From the NCBI GenBank assembly GCA_028386065.3, contig JAKUCV010004362.1:103575-167574 (forward strand): a DNA stretch of 64,000 nucleotides, read 5' to 3'. The DNA is from Turnera subulata. Its lineage: Eukaryota; Streptophyta; Magnoliopsida; Malpighiales; Passifloraceae. Within the stretch, counting starts at the first letter, position 1, and each line of letters starts with the position of its first letter. Below, piece after piece: positions 10,606 to 22,294 of the stretch. The position numbers were made by a program, and so were the translations under genes. Below the pieces are notes generated by a model. The model was not told the DNA's origin, did not search any database, and worked only from the letters and a program-made list of their open reading frames with translations.

Positions 10606-12136
10606 AGTCGCCACCCAAATTTTATTTTGGAAAAATTCAGGGAAAAATTTTTTCTTAGGCATCTTATCTTTAGGCAACTCATAATAGCGAACTAGAGATT
10701 GTTGGATTCAGAGATTCGTCACGGATGGGAAGGTGTTAGGCACCCATCCGTGTTAGGGTGAAACTTTGTGCAATTGTAGAATGAGATTGTATGCCTTGTG
10801 AGTGTGTGTGCACAGTGTGGAAACAAATCACATAACGAAAATAAAAGAAGACTAAAACAAAAGGAAAATAAAACATATTTGGGCTCGAGTCTCCACCGCT
10901 AGAGACCACCTACGTACCCCGGCGACCGGGTTCAAAGCCCACATAGTTCTTATATGGCATCACAACAACAATTACACTATCAACAGCAGCATCATTAGCA
11001 CCACATCATCAGCAAATAAAGAATAAAAGGGATCTAGGGTTACCTCTTGTACCCTTCCTCTAGCTCCTTGATTCGGGTTGTCTTCTTCACCCACTTTTTA
11101 GCTCTATCTTTGATCTCCTCTCAATTCACTCTTGTTATTTTCCTCTTGATGCTTCCCCACAAGATTCCTCCAAAGTTTCTACCTGTAAAACGAACCTAGA
11201 CTTGGAGAAGTAGAGTTTCTCCAAGCACTCAAGCTTATAGGGGGTATGTGTGTAAAAAAAAAAATTCCCCCTTTGGATGTGAATGGGAGGTCCTATTTAT
11301 AGAGTTCTGGGGGATACAGAGGTCGTACACCTCTTAATGGTCAAGATCATGGCCAGAAAATCTGGGCAAAAACCGAGTAGAATAGAATTAATGCCAAAAA
11401 TACGGGGACAAAGTCTTCCCAGCGAACACATGACCGCCATAGCCGGCGCTCATGCCGTGATGGCCGCCATGCCCGGTGGTTTTCCTTGCATGACCGCCCT
11501 GGCCTGCGTGCTTCAAGTGTTCTTGCCTTTCTTAGCTCCAATTTCCCCTAGTTTCGCCCTGACTTGATTTTAACGCGTAATTAACATGTCAGAGTTGAAT
11601 GTGCTCTTTTCTTGATTATTACTCCTTCTAAACCTTCCATGTATCATTAACACACATCAAATTAAACTTTTTATGCACATCTTAACCAAAAACACATTTG
11701 CCATAAAAATGATAATTCAATTTTGAGCTAAAATTAGGCTAAAATGATGTGTTTGTGGGCCAATTAACTATGGAGGGTTCAAACTTTATCAATTAAGCAT
11801 CTAAATTTATTCTTAACCCAAAAATAAATCCTCTCAGTATAATTGGGTTAGAACAAATAAAGAGCCCAAGTAAATAAAACCAGATATTCTGTAAAATCAT
11901 ACTTGAAGTATATTTTTAACCTAAGATTAAATCATCTCAATAATCCTAAGGCCCAAATATATAAAAAGGTCCAAATTACAAAATATGCACATTCGACTAA
12001 AATAAATTCTAAATATATTCTAACTAAGGACTAAATCATCTAGAATCTTGTGATTTGGACACATTAATCTTGTCGTTTGGACACATCTAGAATCTAAGTT
12101 AATAAGATTCTTATGGGTCAAAGTTGGGTGTTCACA
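10606..12136 (+). mobile_element. Tat/Ogre-like LTR, copy B (5'-truncated)
   Basis: The sequence picks up at AGTCGCCACCC, about 100 bp inside the LTR as defined by copies A and C, directly after the E1 LTR end. It ends GGGTGTTCACA at 12136. Shared blocks: GGATGGGAAGGTGTTAGGCA (10725), CTACGTACCCC (10910), CCTATTTATAG (11292) and palindromic GACCGCC repeats (11425-11510). The missing 5' end shows truncation or recombination at the E1 boundary. ORFs here are LTR artefacts. Confidence 0.65.
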
Positions 12137-12504
12137 GATACCCGTTGTTGATGAGTCCTTAGAAATTAAGAACGAAAGAATGCAATAGAAGAACAACCCA
12201 AATTTTTGAAGGTTTGCTGCTAAATGTTGCGATTGGTGTGCGTGCCAAAAGTTGGAACATTCCATGCTCCGGCCTGCGTACCATCTCATCCTGAGGGTTT
12301 GTGAGGACCCCGTCCTCGATTCTGGAATCATCTCATCCTAAAAATTCGTGAGGACTTCGTCCTCGGTTCGGGAATCTTCTCATCCGGGGAGGTTTGTGAG
12401 GACTTTGTCCTCGGTTTTTTTTGATTCTCCAACTCATACTATGGGAACTGCACCCCAAGACGGTAATGACCGCTTTACGGCCAAGTCATTTATGTCTCAG
12501 GCAT
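12137..12504 (+). other. Leader fragment of Tat/Ogre-like copy B with tandem repeats
   Basis: Directly after LTR B, the block TTGTTGATGAGTCCTTAGAA is shared with the DNA after LTR C (61270), showing that both are 5' LTRs followed by an internal leader. Imperfect repeats of the type TTTGTGAGGAC..GTCCTCGG occupy about 12290-12420. The leader breaks off near 12500 into Sirevirus pol. Confidence 0.6.
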
Positions 12505-13312
12505 GATGGTGGTATGTTTATCAATCAAGCTAAGTATACTTAAGAATTGCTGAAGAGATATGGTTTGGACGCAACTAAACCAAACCCAACACCTATGAGT
12601 ACATCCACCAAACTTGATAAAGATGAGAATGGTAAGGATGTTGACATAAAGAATTACAAAGACATGATAGGTAGTCTTCTATTTCTCACTGCCACAAGGC
12701 CTGACATTACATTTAGTGTGTGTTTATGTGCTCAATTTCAATCTTGTCCTAAAAAATCTCACCGTAGAGCCATAAAACGCATATTTAAGTATCTAAAAGG
12801 AACACCTTCATTAGGTCTATGGTATCCCAAAGTCGATGCTTTTACTTTGACAAGCTATTCAGATGCTGACTTTGCAGGATGTACATTAGACAGAAAAAGT
12901 ACAAGTGAGACTTGTCAATTGCTTGGACAATCCCTTGTGTCTTGGTCAAGCAAGAAGCAGAATTCGGTTGCAACATCAACCACAAAAGCTAAATATGTTG
13001 TGGCTGGAGCATGTTGTGCTCAAGTCCTTTGGATGAAGCAACCCTTATCAGATTATGGACTGATATTTAACTGTGTGCCTATCTATTATGACAGTTAGTG
13101 CAATTAACTTGACCAAGAATCCTATGCAACACTCTCGGACGAAGCATATTGAAGTGAGACATCATTTCATCTGTGATCATGTGTTGAAGAAAGATGTGGC
13201 AATTGAGTTTGTGAAGACTGAGAATCAACTTGCTGACATCTTTACCAAGCCACTCAAAGAGGACCAATTCAAAAAAATCAAGCTTGAAGTCGGCATGTGC
13301 AACTTACCTTAA
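12505..13312 (+). pseudogene. Sirevirus E2 pol 3' end: reverse transcriptase C-terminus and RNase H
   Basis: The open part (12547-13090) gives the linker LLKRYGLDATKPNPTPMST, the connection motif SLLFLTATRPDI, and the RNase H core: SYSDADFAGCTLDRKSTSE with its catalytic-region aspartates, then LVSWSSKKQNSVATST. A stop/frameshift at 13093-13098 breaks it. The end continues in another frame to 13312 with the copia hallmarks RTKHIEVRHHFI and QLADIFTKPL. RNase H degrades the RNA strand of the RNA-DNA hybrid during reverse transcription. Upstream RT, integrase, protease and gag are absent, so this is a 5'-truncated relic. Its place just before the env-like ORF is the Sirevirus order. Confidence 0.85.
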
Positions 13313-13678
13313 ACTTTATGCTTATCTAGTTATTGCATAAACCATGCTTTCATATGTTTTTTGTGTTCATGCATACTCATACATTAGTACAGTGCAATCA
13401 TGACACTCACACACGCACACTAAGCATATTAGCAGATGAGGATATGTTCAAGAGGAGTTTAGATCATCAGAAAGGCTAAAAGGCAAGTGTGGAGAAAATC
13501 TGGTTTTAAGGAAACCATCTATCTATATCCAGCAATCATCAGAAAAAGAGGATTTGGTTTTGGAGAAACCATTTTTGCCTGCACCAAACAGTTATCATCC
13601 AACAGTTATTGGAAAAGTGGGAACGGGGCGTTTTATAATCTGCAAAAGAAGTTATTTTTGAACCGCCCATGACTGACA
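13313..13678 (+). other. Spacer between RNase H and the env-like ORF of E2
   Basis: About 370 bp without a convincing gene. It holds two TGGTTTT..GAAACCAT hairpin motifs (near 13502 and 13556) and the same pre-ORF block as 4604-4916. Confidence 0.5.
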
Positions 13679-14545
13679 ATGAAGCTGCAAGATTTGGTTG
13701 TTGTAGAAACCAAATCAGTCATCAAAGAGAGAGAGGCAGAAGTTGTAGTGGTTCCTAAATTAACCATGTACAAACAACCTGCACATAATCAGTCCGAGAA
13801 AGAGCAGCCTGAAAAAGGAACAGATGGTGGATCTAAATGTTGCTCAAGGAGAAGGTTCTAAGGATGATGAGCTGAATGGGTTGACCTTCACTGATGTGGT
13901 AAAGATTGTTGAAGGAGCAGCAAAAACAGCCGAACAACCACCACTTGTTGATGATGTGGTTGTTGAAAAACTAGCTGGTGATGAGTATGAAAAAGTTGAG
14001 GATATTGGAGAATCTGAGTGTGATAATAGGAAGGCTTTTAAAGAAAAAAAGGATGGAGAACAAGAGATGTCTGCTTCTATCAAAAGCTAGAAAAAGCCAA
14101 GATGAGAACAACTGCGATTCGTGCACAAACCACACAGCAGTATGTGAGAAAGCCATGTACGTGTTCTCAATTCAAAACCGTGAGCAAAAAGAGTGGCAAG
14201 CAGAAAGCCATTCATGTTGATATTGATGATGATAACTTTGAGAAGGCATCTAAAGTGAAGATTGATGAGGAAAATGCTGTTGAGATGACAAATAAGAAGA
14301 ATAGAACTAATGATGGTGTTGAAGATGGTTTTAAGAAAACCATAAAAAAAATGATGATAAAGCTAAGTGCTGAGACAATCAATGGAAGAGATGCTAAGTA
14401 TGATGACCCTGCTACTCTTGTAAACTTTGAGGAAAAAGATGTTCAAGTTTTGTGCAAGGATTTGAAGTCATTTGAAGACAAAGTGATGGAGAAGCTTGAC
14501 TAGATTGCCTCTACTATGTCTCTAGCTGACTCTGATGAAGAATGA
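13679..14545 (+). pseudogene. Sirevirus env-like ORF, E2 (globular domain deleted)
   Basis: Remnants in three frames: 13679-13861, 13824-14090 and 14102-14503. The acidic, Lys-rich middle and the C-terminal tail (VMEKLD..IASTMSLADSDEE, ending at 14545) match the tails of E1 and E3. The globular C-terminal domain between them is gone, so the ORF is about one third the length of E1's. A TGGTTTTAAGAAAACCAT hairpin motif lies in coding sequence at about 14325-14342. Not functional. Confidence 0.6.
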
Positions 14546-15214
14546 AACCTCTTACGATTTGATGCTTCTAGGATTCATGCATTGCATCTAGGTTAAAACA
14601 TGGTTTCTATTTTGGTACTATTTTCTGGTTTTTATTATGATTTCTGTTTGTTTGGATATTGCTTATCTTATGTTTATTTTGGAATATTTGTACTACTCTT
14701 ATAGATGTTTGCCTATTCTGCATGGATGATGAATTTTATGATTATCTTATGTTGTTATGAGAACCCTTGTTTGTTGATGCCATAAGAGGGAGAAAATAAT
14801 GTTGATCATATAGGGACGGTGATATGCACACTTGAAATTATTGATCTTATGCCGGAAGTGTGGAAGTTTGATATATGGTTTTTGTTAAAACCACACTTAA
14901 GCGATTGAGATATGGTTTTGTTAAAACCAATGTTTGAGATTGTTGTGGTACTTCGTCAAATACTCGATTAATTTCTCATGCAGGAATTGAAAATCACAGG
15001 GAGTGTTTTTGGCTAAGTAAGCCAAATAAAATTCACAAAGGAAATTATTTGGCCAAAATGAGCCGAGTGTATTATATGTTTGAACTTAAAATTATCCATG
15101 TTGAATTATGAAACTACTTTGAATAGGGGGAGCATATAAATTGTTTGAAAAAGTTTTCTAACCCTCGTTTTGCAGTAATCAACACTTGTTTGTCATCATA
15201 GAAAAGGGGGAGAT
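14546..15214 (+). other. Sirevirus E2 3' non-coding region and polypurine tract
   Basis: Contains repeated purine tracts (TAAGAGGGAGAAAA near 14783, CACAGGGAG near 14994, ATAGGGGGAGC near 15123) and the final AAAAGGGGGAGAT at 15202-15214 before the LTR. Two TGGTTTT..AAAACCA hairpins lie at about 14876-14936. It contains the uninterrupted equivalent of the site occupied by the PIF/Harbinger element in E1. Confidence 0.6.
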
Positions 15215-16279
15215 TGTTCGGCTAAACATGGGCTAATCAACCTCTTAAGCTTAATTAGTGAACTAACCATGTTTATTAATGATTTATGATTAATTTTGAT
15301 GATTAACAAACTACTTGAAAGAATACTTCGAATATATTTTGTGTTGATTAAGTATGCAAGAGGAAGTATGGTTTCCAGGAAAAACCATACGCTTATGGAG
15401 GATGGTTCTTGAAGCAACCACACGGATGGTTTTTGAAGCAACCACATGAACACGAGCTTTCACTATCAAACTTTTCTGCAACTTGTATGTGGTCCTCCCA
15501 AGCATTTAAAATTCACTCCCAATGGCCAAGATTGGTGAACACGCAAGAGAAAAGATTCAGAAAAAGTGTAGAAGACCTTCTCTCTCTCTCTCCCAACTCC
15601 CACTTCACCAAATGAAGGTGGTCCATGCTTTCTACTTTTGGCAATATTTTGCAGCCAAGGAGTTGACATGTTGATGTGGTACAAACTTGAAGTAATTGTG
15701 AACTCAAGTCAACTAAGAGATTCAAAGAGCCGTTGCATCACTTTCTCCCAAACTCAGAGCTGTAAAAGAGGGTTCAAAACACCTCTGCAAAGGCATCCCA
15801 GCTATTTGTGAAAATCTGAGTTTATACTTTGTCCTTACACCCGTGGTTTTTGTATTTCATTCAAAATCCATTAAAAGGGTAACTTGTAAGCAAGACTTGG
15901 TTTAGATTTGCTGGGTACTCAAGTCTAGGATTAGATTTGAGGATAGGTTAGAGCTTAGCCTGTGAAAAGCTTGTAAAGGTTTGAGCTTAGCCTAGAAATG
16001 CTGGAGATTATAAAGGTTAAGGTTGAACCGCAAAAACGTAAAGATAGTTAGTGTTTGAAAATCCTAAAGGAGGATCCTTTAGGAAGTGGAGGTACCTGGT
16101 GGAGGGGAACCAGTCTAAAATCCCTTGTGTTTGCTTTTCTTCACTACCTCACTCTTGTTCTTTGTTCAAAACCTCACATCGGCTTACCAGTGCATGGTTT
16201 CTCAAAAACCATATCATTCTAAACCCGAAAATGTTTAAGCCCAAATCACCCTCCCCTGTTAGGTATATTTGGACCTACA
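15215..16279 (+). mobile_element. 3' LTR of Sirevirus E2 (1065 bp)
   Basis: Starts TGTTCGGCTAAACATGG and ends GGACCTACA; co-linear with the E1 LTR. The TATA region reads TGTAAAAG (15761), one substitution from TATAAAAG. Hairpin motifs ATGGTTT..AAACCAT occur near 15368 and 16194. The LTR ends at the edge of the gene island; the upstream half of the element is missing. Confidence 0.85.
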
Positions 16280-17953
16280 ATAATAATAAGTTACAAAATT
16301 ATTTCTTCTCATTCTTAAAACAATGCGTGAAACAAATAATCCGCGACCGGTGCCGGTATTGTGGCTAGTTAGCTTAAGAAATTTGGTGGGACAAGTGAAA
16401 ATAACAATTGACATGCCAAATAAATTTAAAAATAATATTTTATTATTTTTAATAACTTTCTCCTGTGGTTCTGTCTTTTAAGAAATTTTAAATTTGAGTA
16501 TCTAAAAATATTGTCTTTTAAGATATGGTTTTAACAAAAATCACAATTCCTCCTATAAGCTAAAATCAACAAAAAGAAAACTCAGAGCACACTCGTAATT
16601 TGTTTAATCATAATTTAACATTAAGAGGTGATTAATCTTTGGTCAACACAGCATTTCTAGATCACTTTTTGAAAATAAACCCATATGTTAAATTTTATAT
16701 GAGATTGTTATTTTCATTTTTGTTCCAAATTTTTTATTTTGCGAAAAAGCTAAGATATATGGATGGACAGATGTTGGAGAAATAAAAATATATATGACAT
16801 TTTGATTTTCTACCTTTTGACACTGCACTTGATTTGCTTTGACTGATGACATTGACACCCATTTCTTTCTTTTCCCTTTTTACTGTTATACTGAACATAA
16901 CAGGGAGCAAACCAACAAAGCTAAACCCCTAATTTCCTGATTTGTTTCTTCTTCGCTGAGGCTCCAAAGTTAATTTCCGGATCAACTGACCCGGCCGTTT
17001 TGTGACATTGGTGAGGTTTTTCAATCGTCTCTTGCATTTGTGACATTTTCGTTTCGGATTATAAACTTAATGCTGTGATTCTTTATTTTGATTCATTCAA
17101 ATGATTATTACTTTTGTTTTGCGATTGATTACCGTAGAATCCTTAGGTTTTGTGTGGGTGTGGATGTGCTTGATTGCTTCTGCATTTTCATTCTTCTGTT
17201 CTATTCTATCTAGTTACTCGCAAAACTTTTAAGGAGGAATATTAATTTAATAATATTATAGACAGAAACAAAAACTATGAGAAGAGAGGCTGCAAAAAAA
17301 AAAGCGACTACAGGTTAGGTTAGGTTAGGTTAGGTTAGGGTAGGGTGTGTGTGCATTGTCATTCTTCTGTTCTAGTTACTCATCATCGCCTCCCTTGCAC
17401 AGTCTCTTGGGAAGTTAGGAGTGAGTGCGTTGCGTTGTTGTTCTCCCACATCACAGTCTCTTGTGTTTTGTTTCTTGTTCAAGACAAAATGAATCGCCCA
17501 AACAAAACATACACTTACCACCGCAGTATACAATCCTACACACACACACACCCACACCAGTTGGAGTTGGAATCGTCTATTCTGTGATGCTCATTCTTAC
17601 ATCCATGGATATCCAAAAATCCGACAAGAATCCGTCCCAAAAATATGGCTTCTGAGAATTTAGAATTGAGTGGATATTTCCGTAAAAATGGATTCCCTCC
17701 CAAATGGTTGTAGCTAACCCATTACATCGTTGCGTTCCTTTTTCTTAAAACTTTTCTTTTTCCCTTGGTTTTCAGTTTACAGGGACAGAGAGCAAAGACA
17801 CCCTCCTCATTTCACTGGTTTGTTAAGGTTTGAATTAACCCCTTGGTTTCTTTTAATTTTTTACTGGGTTCGCTGTTTTAGGGGAGGGAACAACTGCTCA
17901 CTTTTGGTCTTGTTTCCTTTTTTTCTTTTTTTCTTTTTTTTTTTAATTCAAAG
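16280..17953 (+). other. Upstream region and probable 5' leader of the cofactor A gene
   Basis: AT-rich DNA to about 16900, then a likely transcribed leader. CCGTTTTGTGACATTG followed by GTGAGG at about 17010 could be a donor, with acceptor TTTTCAGTTTACAG (about 17770-17783), so a leader intron is possible. An AGGTT pentamer is repeated about five times at 17312-17339, and a CA-rich tract lies near 17540. A pyrimidine-rich run precedes the ATG. A weak inverted similarity to Sirevirus LTR-end sequence lies at about 16510-16660. Confidence 0.4.
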
Positions 17954-19648
17954 ATGGCAACCATAAGAAACCTGAAGATCAAGACCAGCTCTTGCAAGCG
18001 CATTGTCAAGGAGCTTAATTCGTACAAGAGAGAGGTGGAGAGAGAAGCTGCTAAGACGGCTGACATGAAGGAGAAAGGAGCCGATCCTTATGACCTTAAG
18101 CAGCAGGTTTACCCCTCATTATACTTACATCCCTCCCTTCCCCCCTTGTTTTGATTTGTTGATGGGTTTTGTGGAGTCATTTTGAAGAAGAAAGATGCTT
18201 CCACAATGTGATGGGAAGGGATAGTTGGTGATAAGGGTGTGGGTGCTGATTTTCTTCACTTGTTAACTGTAATGTTGTGGTGATGTTCATGGGCATGTGG
18301 CTTTTTTGTTATTGTTCAGAACCCATAGAACTTGGGCCAGGGTTTTAAGAGGACCGAATGTCATACAGTCCAAAATGTGCCTAATACGGTAGTTTATGCT
18401 CTACGGTCATTCTATAAAAACCCAAGCTGTGAACAATTCTTTTCCTTGAAAAAATTATCTTACATTATCCATGTAATGTACTGATGGAAGTGCCGGTGAA
18501 TGATTGATTGGTATGGTTTGTATTTTGAGGTTTCTCCAGCAATATTGTTTCGGTTCTTCCTCGTTCTTTGAATGTCAGTACACCCTTTTCTGGTTGTTTG
18601 GACAGGAAAATGTGCTCGCTGAGTCGAGGATGATGATTCCAGACTGTCGCAAACGACTTGAAGCAGCTCTAGCTGATTTAAAAGCCACTTTGGTATGATA
18701 ATTTCTAAACAATTGCCAACTTTTTCATTGCCACTGCTTTTGAGCTGCCATCCCTGGTGATATAATTTTGTTGGATCTCATGCTTGGGTCTTTAATCTTG
18801 TCTTGCATAATAAGATGAACTGCAAGCATTGGTCATTGTAGCTTTAGGGATTGTGTGAGAAAAATTGAGATTCTGAAATTTATCTGAATTGGATTCTGTC
18901 ATCAGTGGGGATCAAATGGTGCCTGACGGTTCGGGTGAGGGATAGGGAGTATTCTGGTGCTTTTTCATAATTTTACTTTTCCCAGTGACCAAATTGAAGA
19001 TCAGAAAGAAAGTTCCTTTCCATGTGATATAATTATTGCCAGCAACCTCAATCATGCATTTCTTCTTTTTTTCTACAGCTAAATAAGATTTTGACAAAAA
19101 TTCAACAGCAGATCCCACTAACAAATATTAGGAATCCAACAAGATTAGCATGCTAAATTTTCGCAAGGTGTAGATAATAACCATGCAATGAAGTCTGCTC
19201 GAATTGCCTCTATAAACAATACTGGGTCTATTTTCTGCTATAACACTATTTGCTACCTGTAGCATAATCCTGCATCATCAAGGAAATAATTTCTTGGCTT
19301 TCTGCAATTAAACTTACCAAAGGTGGCAGGTGACACTGATAAACCAAAATCTCACCTAGTTAGGTATATATTAGGACTGTTCAATCATGAAGACTTCCTA
19401 TCCTTTGTGCTGGGGACCTTATATTTGATGCCTGAAATAACTGTTGAAGACAATCTGTTTGTGCAGCTTTCTTGGTCTCATACAGTTTCTTGTCATATAA
19501 ATGAGTTTTGTTTATGGATGCTCTAATACAGAGTTTCTTCTTTCAGGATGAATTGCTGGAATCGGATCAGAAGGAAGGCCTTGAGATTGAGGATGCTCAA
19601 AATACTATTGCAGAGGTGGAACAACTATTTCAATCGACGGAAGCATAG
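17954..19648 (+). CDS. KIS: Tubulin-folding cofactor A (KIESEL type), 3 exons, 113 aa
   Basis: The product binds beta-tubulin after its release from the cytosolic chaperonin and hands it on in the tubulin-folding pathway in the cytosol; loss of the Arabidopsis homologue KIESEL disturbs microtubules. Exons: 17954-18106, 18606-18692 and 19547-19648 (TAG), all phase 0 with GT-AG introns of 499 and 854 bp. They give 51+29+33 residues, the usual length. The start MATIRNLKIKTSSCKRIVKE and the segments KGADPYDLKQQ, ESRMMIPDCRKRLE and EIEDAQNTIAEVE are typical of the family and would form its three-helix bundle. The gene is uninterrupted and probably functional. It converges with the DUF1005 gene, 941 bp apart. 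Confidence 0.96.
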
Positions 19649-20589
19649 TGCCTATTGAAATTTGAATGTAAGAATGTAACTGATGCTAAAACTGCGCATA
19701 GTTGTTGCTATGACATGTTTTGGAACCTTGAATCTACTAACTTCATCTGCTGAAGTATGAAATTGATGAATCCTAACGGTACAATGCTTAAGCTCTTTGC
19801 GAACTGTGGTTTTGTTCTATCCAGCTGAGTACCATACCTATTTAGTATTAGCATCTCTCACATTACATGGCGATGGGATGTTGTTTTCCACAAAAAGAAA
19901 GAGAGATTGTGGATCTTGAATGTCATTTCATTTTGGGTTATGGTGATTAGCCGAAGTTAATAACATGACTTGCATTTTCTCGGTGAGCTTGAGTGCAAGA
20001 TGGGGGGATTTGCCAAAGGTATATTTTTGTTGATTTTCAATAATAAAAAGTTGCCTCAAATTAATTTAAGATGGTAAGAGTTTTTTCCCCCTTGGGCACA
20101 CAGAAGCTAGAAAAGAAGCTTCCTCTTTCCTCAATTTCTGCTTAAACCAGTTAAGGGGAAATGTAAATTTCTGGTTCTTGACTTGGAACGCCTACCATAC
20201 CTTCTCTCTGTTTGTTTCCTCCCTGGTAAAAACCTCGAGGATCTTTTTTTTTTTGATGAAAAAAAACCTCGAGGATCTGTACAACCTTAGTTTAGTTTAG
20301 CTTACTATCTTCCTTTTTCTTTTCTTCTTGACTCATGCTCCATGCAAAATGTATTCAAATTGAGGCACCCAACTACTGGTAACGTTGTAATCTTACAATC
20401 AAAGCTTGGCTCGATAGCTGTGTTCTGGATCTTTTACTAATACTATACGATCAATTTGGCAATGCCTGCAAGCAATAAAGTTTAAAGAGTCATACTGTAC
20501 AAAATTTGCAAATGTTCCAGAAATAGAAGTACAACCAGGCCAGCATTTGTTCACGATATTAGTCCACTAAACTTTCTTTGTCGCTTCCA
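19649..20589. other. Convergent 3' intergenic region
   Basis: The 3' UTRs of the two convergent genes must lie here. An AATAATAAAAAG run at about 20038-20049 could serve polyadenylation on the + strand. A short direct repeat AAAACCTCGAGGATCT occurs near 20228 and 20262. No further gene seen. Confidence 0.4.
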
Positions 20590-22294
20590 TTAGAAAGAAT
20601 GGCGAGACCCTTTTCGGAACTTCCGACGGAAAGGCCTGCATGCCACAATGCTAAGATCAACGGCCGCTGCAAGTGCCATGAAGATTGCAGCGTCCTCCAC
20701 GCATGTTACATGCCGCATGGCCAACTGAACCATTGGTTTACTGCGTCTTCCTTCCCCTTGCACTCTACAGCTCATGACAAAACCAGCCGAAACTGGACCT
20801 AATCCTGAGAAGTCTCCACTACTTTGTGGACTTGGTATTGGCGTTACTGCCGATCTCATCTGTTTGGCCGTGTCTATGAAAAATTCTCCACCCTTTTCTG
20901 CACTAATCAAGATCTCAGACATAAGAACTTCTCCTCCATCATTTTCCTCAGACAGAAGATGAAATCTGCAGCAAATGGAATCTCTAATGCCGCGCTCACG
21001 CCATGCCTCAAGCTTTCCCCATGGCTGCCAGCTCTCGGGCCTGCATGCATCTGGTCGAACAATCAACCAAGCTCCTGGGTTGGACTTGGCAACCCAATCA
21101 CAACCTGTTGATGGCACAAAGGGTGTTGTTATGAAGGCTGCAGCGACAGCCGAGCCAGAGAGGTCATGTATCTTCACTTTCCACCCCTTCCGTTCTCTTC
21201 TTTCATTTTCCAGGGAGGCACCATCAACAGAAGTTGTCAAATAGCTGCTCAACGGGTCCACTAGGGATGTCCTGTCAGTTCACATCATAACCATCTAAAG
21301 TTTAAAACAAACATCTAACAACAGAAACAATGATAGGCACATCATGCAAGGTTGTAGCACCAACAAAAATAAAATACCAAGAACAAAACAATGCACAAAT
21401 GCACAGCACACAAATGAGAAAGATAAGCTACTTTCTTAAATGGCTAATGCAAACAAATTAAACCGACATGATAAACACTCTCTTTTTACCATTTTTTTTT
21501 TTGTCATATATCCAATTCATTGCAATGCAGAAAAGCATAAGGATGTACAGTAGTATTCACCAGAGCTTGGATCACAAGCTCCAGAAAGGACTGCTGCCAA
21601 AGCAAAAGAAACATGCTAAGCTTGAAGAACTACCAAATAAAAGTTATCAACATATATCATGTGGGACAAGACCACATAAATTCCACCTTTCTTGGCTAAA
21701 TTTGCAACTGAATATTGGTTGCCTGATTGATCCTTGAAGCTGGACTATCTGAGGACTTTGTGTGCTCACGTCTTCAAACTGGAAAACATATCTCGGATCA
21801 GGATCCAGTTTGACTCTCAAATGAAGCTCAGCTACAGGTTTCCCACTCTCCTGCTTGTTTTTGCCAATACCTATCCACCCACTAAAAAGAATCACTGGCT
21901 TCCCTTCACCCCATTCAGGCCCTACTTCTAGCTTAAAAGTTCCTATCTGCTGCCTTTTGATGCCAACACCACAATGGGTACCTCTCCTCCCTGTGAAAAC
22001 AAGAATCTCAAGGCAGGCATGATGGGTATAGAAACATCCAGGAGTCAATAATGCCTTTAAATGAGATTCTTCAAGATAAAAACTTGAGGCAATACTGTGA
22101 ATATCAGGTGTTGTTTCAGGTGAGGATACTAATGGCACTGATGTGGTTTGCGCTGGGAAACCTCGTAGCCGTATTTCACATGAGCAAGGAGAAGAGAATG
22201 CAGAAATTCCAGATTTTGCAGAATTTATAGCTTTTCCAGGAAGCCTCAACCCAAGGGAGCCTATCGATAACCTGATGAAAGCTTGAGGATCCAT
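20590..22294 (-). CDS. DUF1005 family protein, 2 coding exons, 429 aa
   Basis: Start at 22294. Exon 1 runs 22294-21687 and ends AAGAAAG before GTGGAA. Exon 2 runs 21271-20590 after acceptor CTGACAG. The joining codon is split AG/G (Arg), and the total is 429 residues. DUF1005 is plant-specific; an Arabidopsis member is known as ABIOTIC STRESS GENE 1, but the biochemical role is unknown. Family hallmarks in order: MDPQAFIRLSIGSLGLRLPG, SSPCSCEIRLRGFP, the GVGIKRQQIGTFKLEVGPEW core, KVKIHDLSGSAVAAAFITTP, WQPWGKLEAWRERG, and VEDAAIFMALAAAVDLS near the end. The frame is intact, so the gene is probably functional. No signal peptide; the hydrophobic stretch near the C-terminus is short. Confidence 0.93.

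Noticed and set aside
16510..16660. Inverted Sirevirus LTR-end fragment upstream of the cofactor A gene
   Set aside because: Only short matches (TTAAGAGGTGATTA and a GGTTTTAACAAAAATCAC-like piece) are visible. Too weak to annotate.
17312..17345. Interstitial telomere repeat
   Set aside because: The unit is AGGTT, not the plant TTTAGGG, and the run is under 30 bp.
20774..21244. + strand ORFs opposite DUF1005 exon 2
   Set aside because: They are shadows of a well-conserved minus-strand exon.
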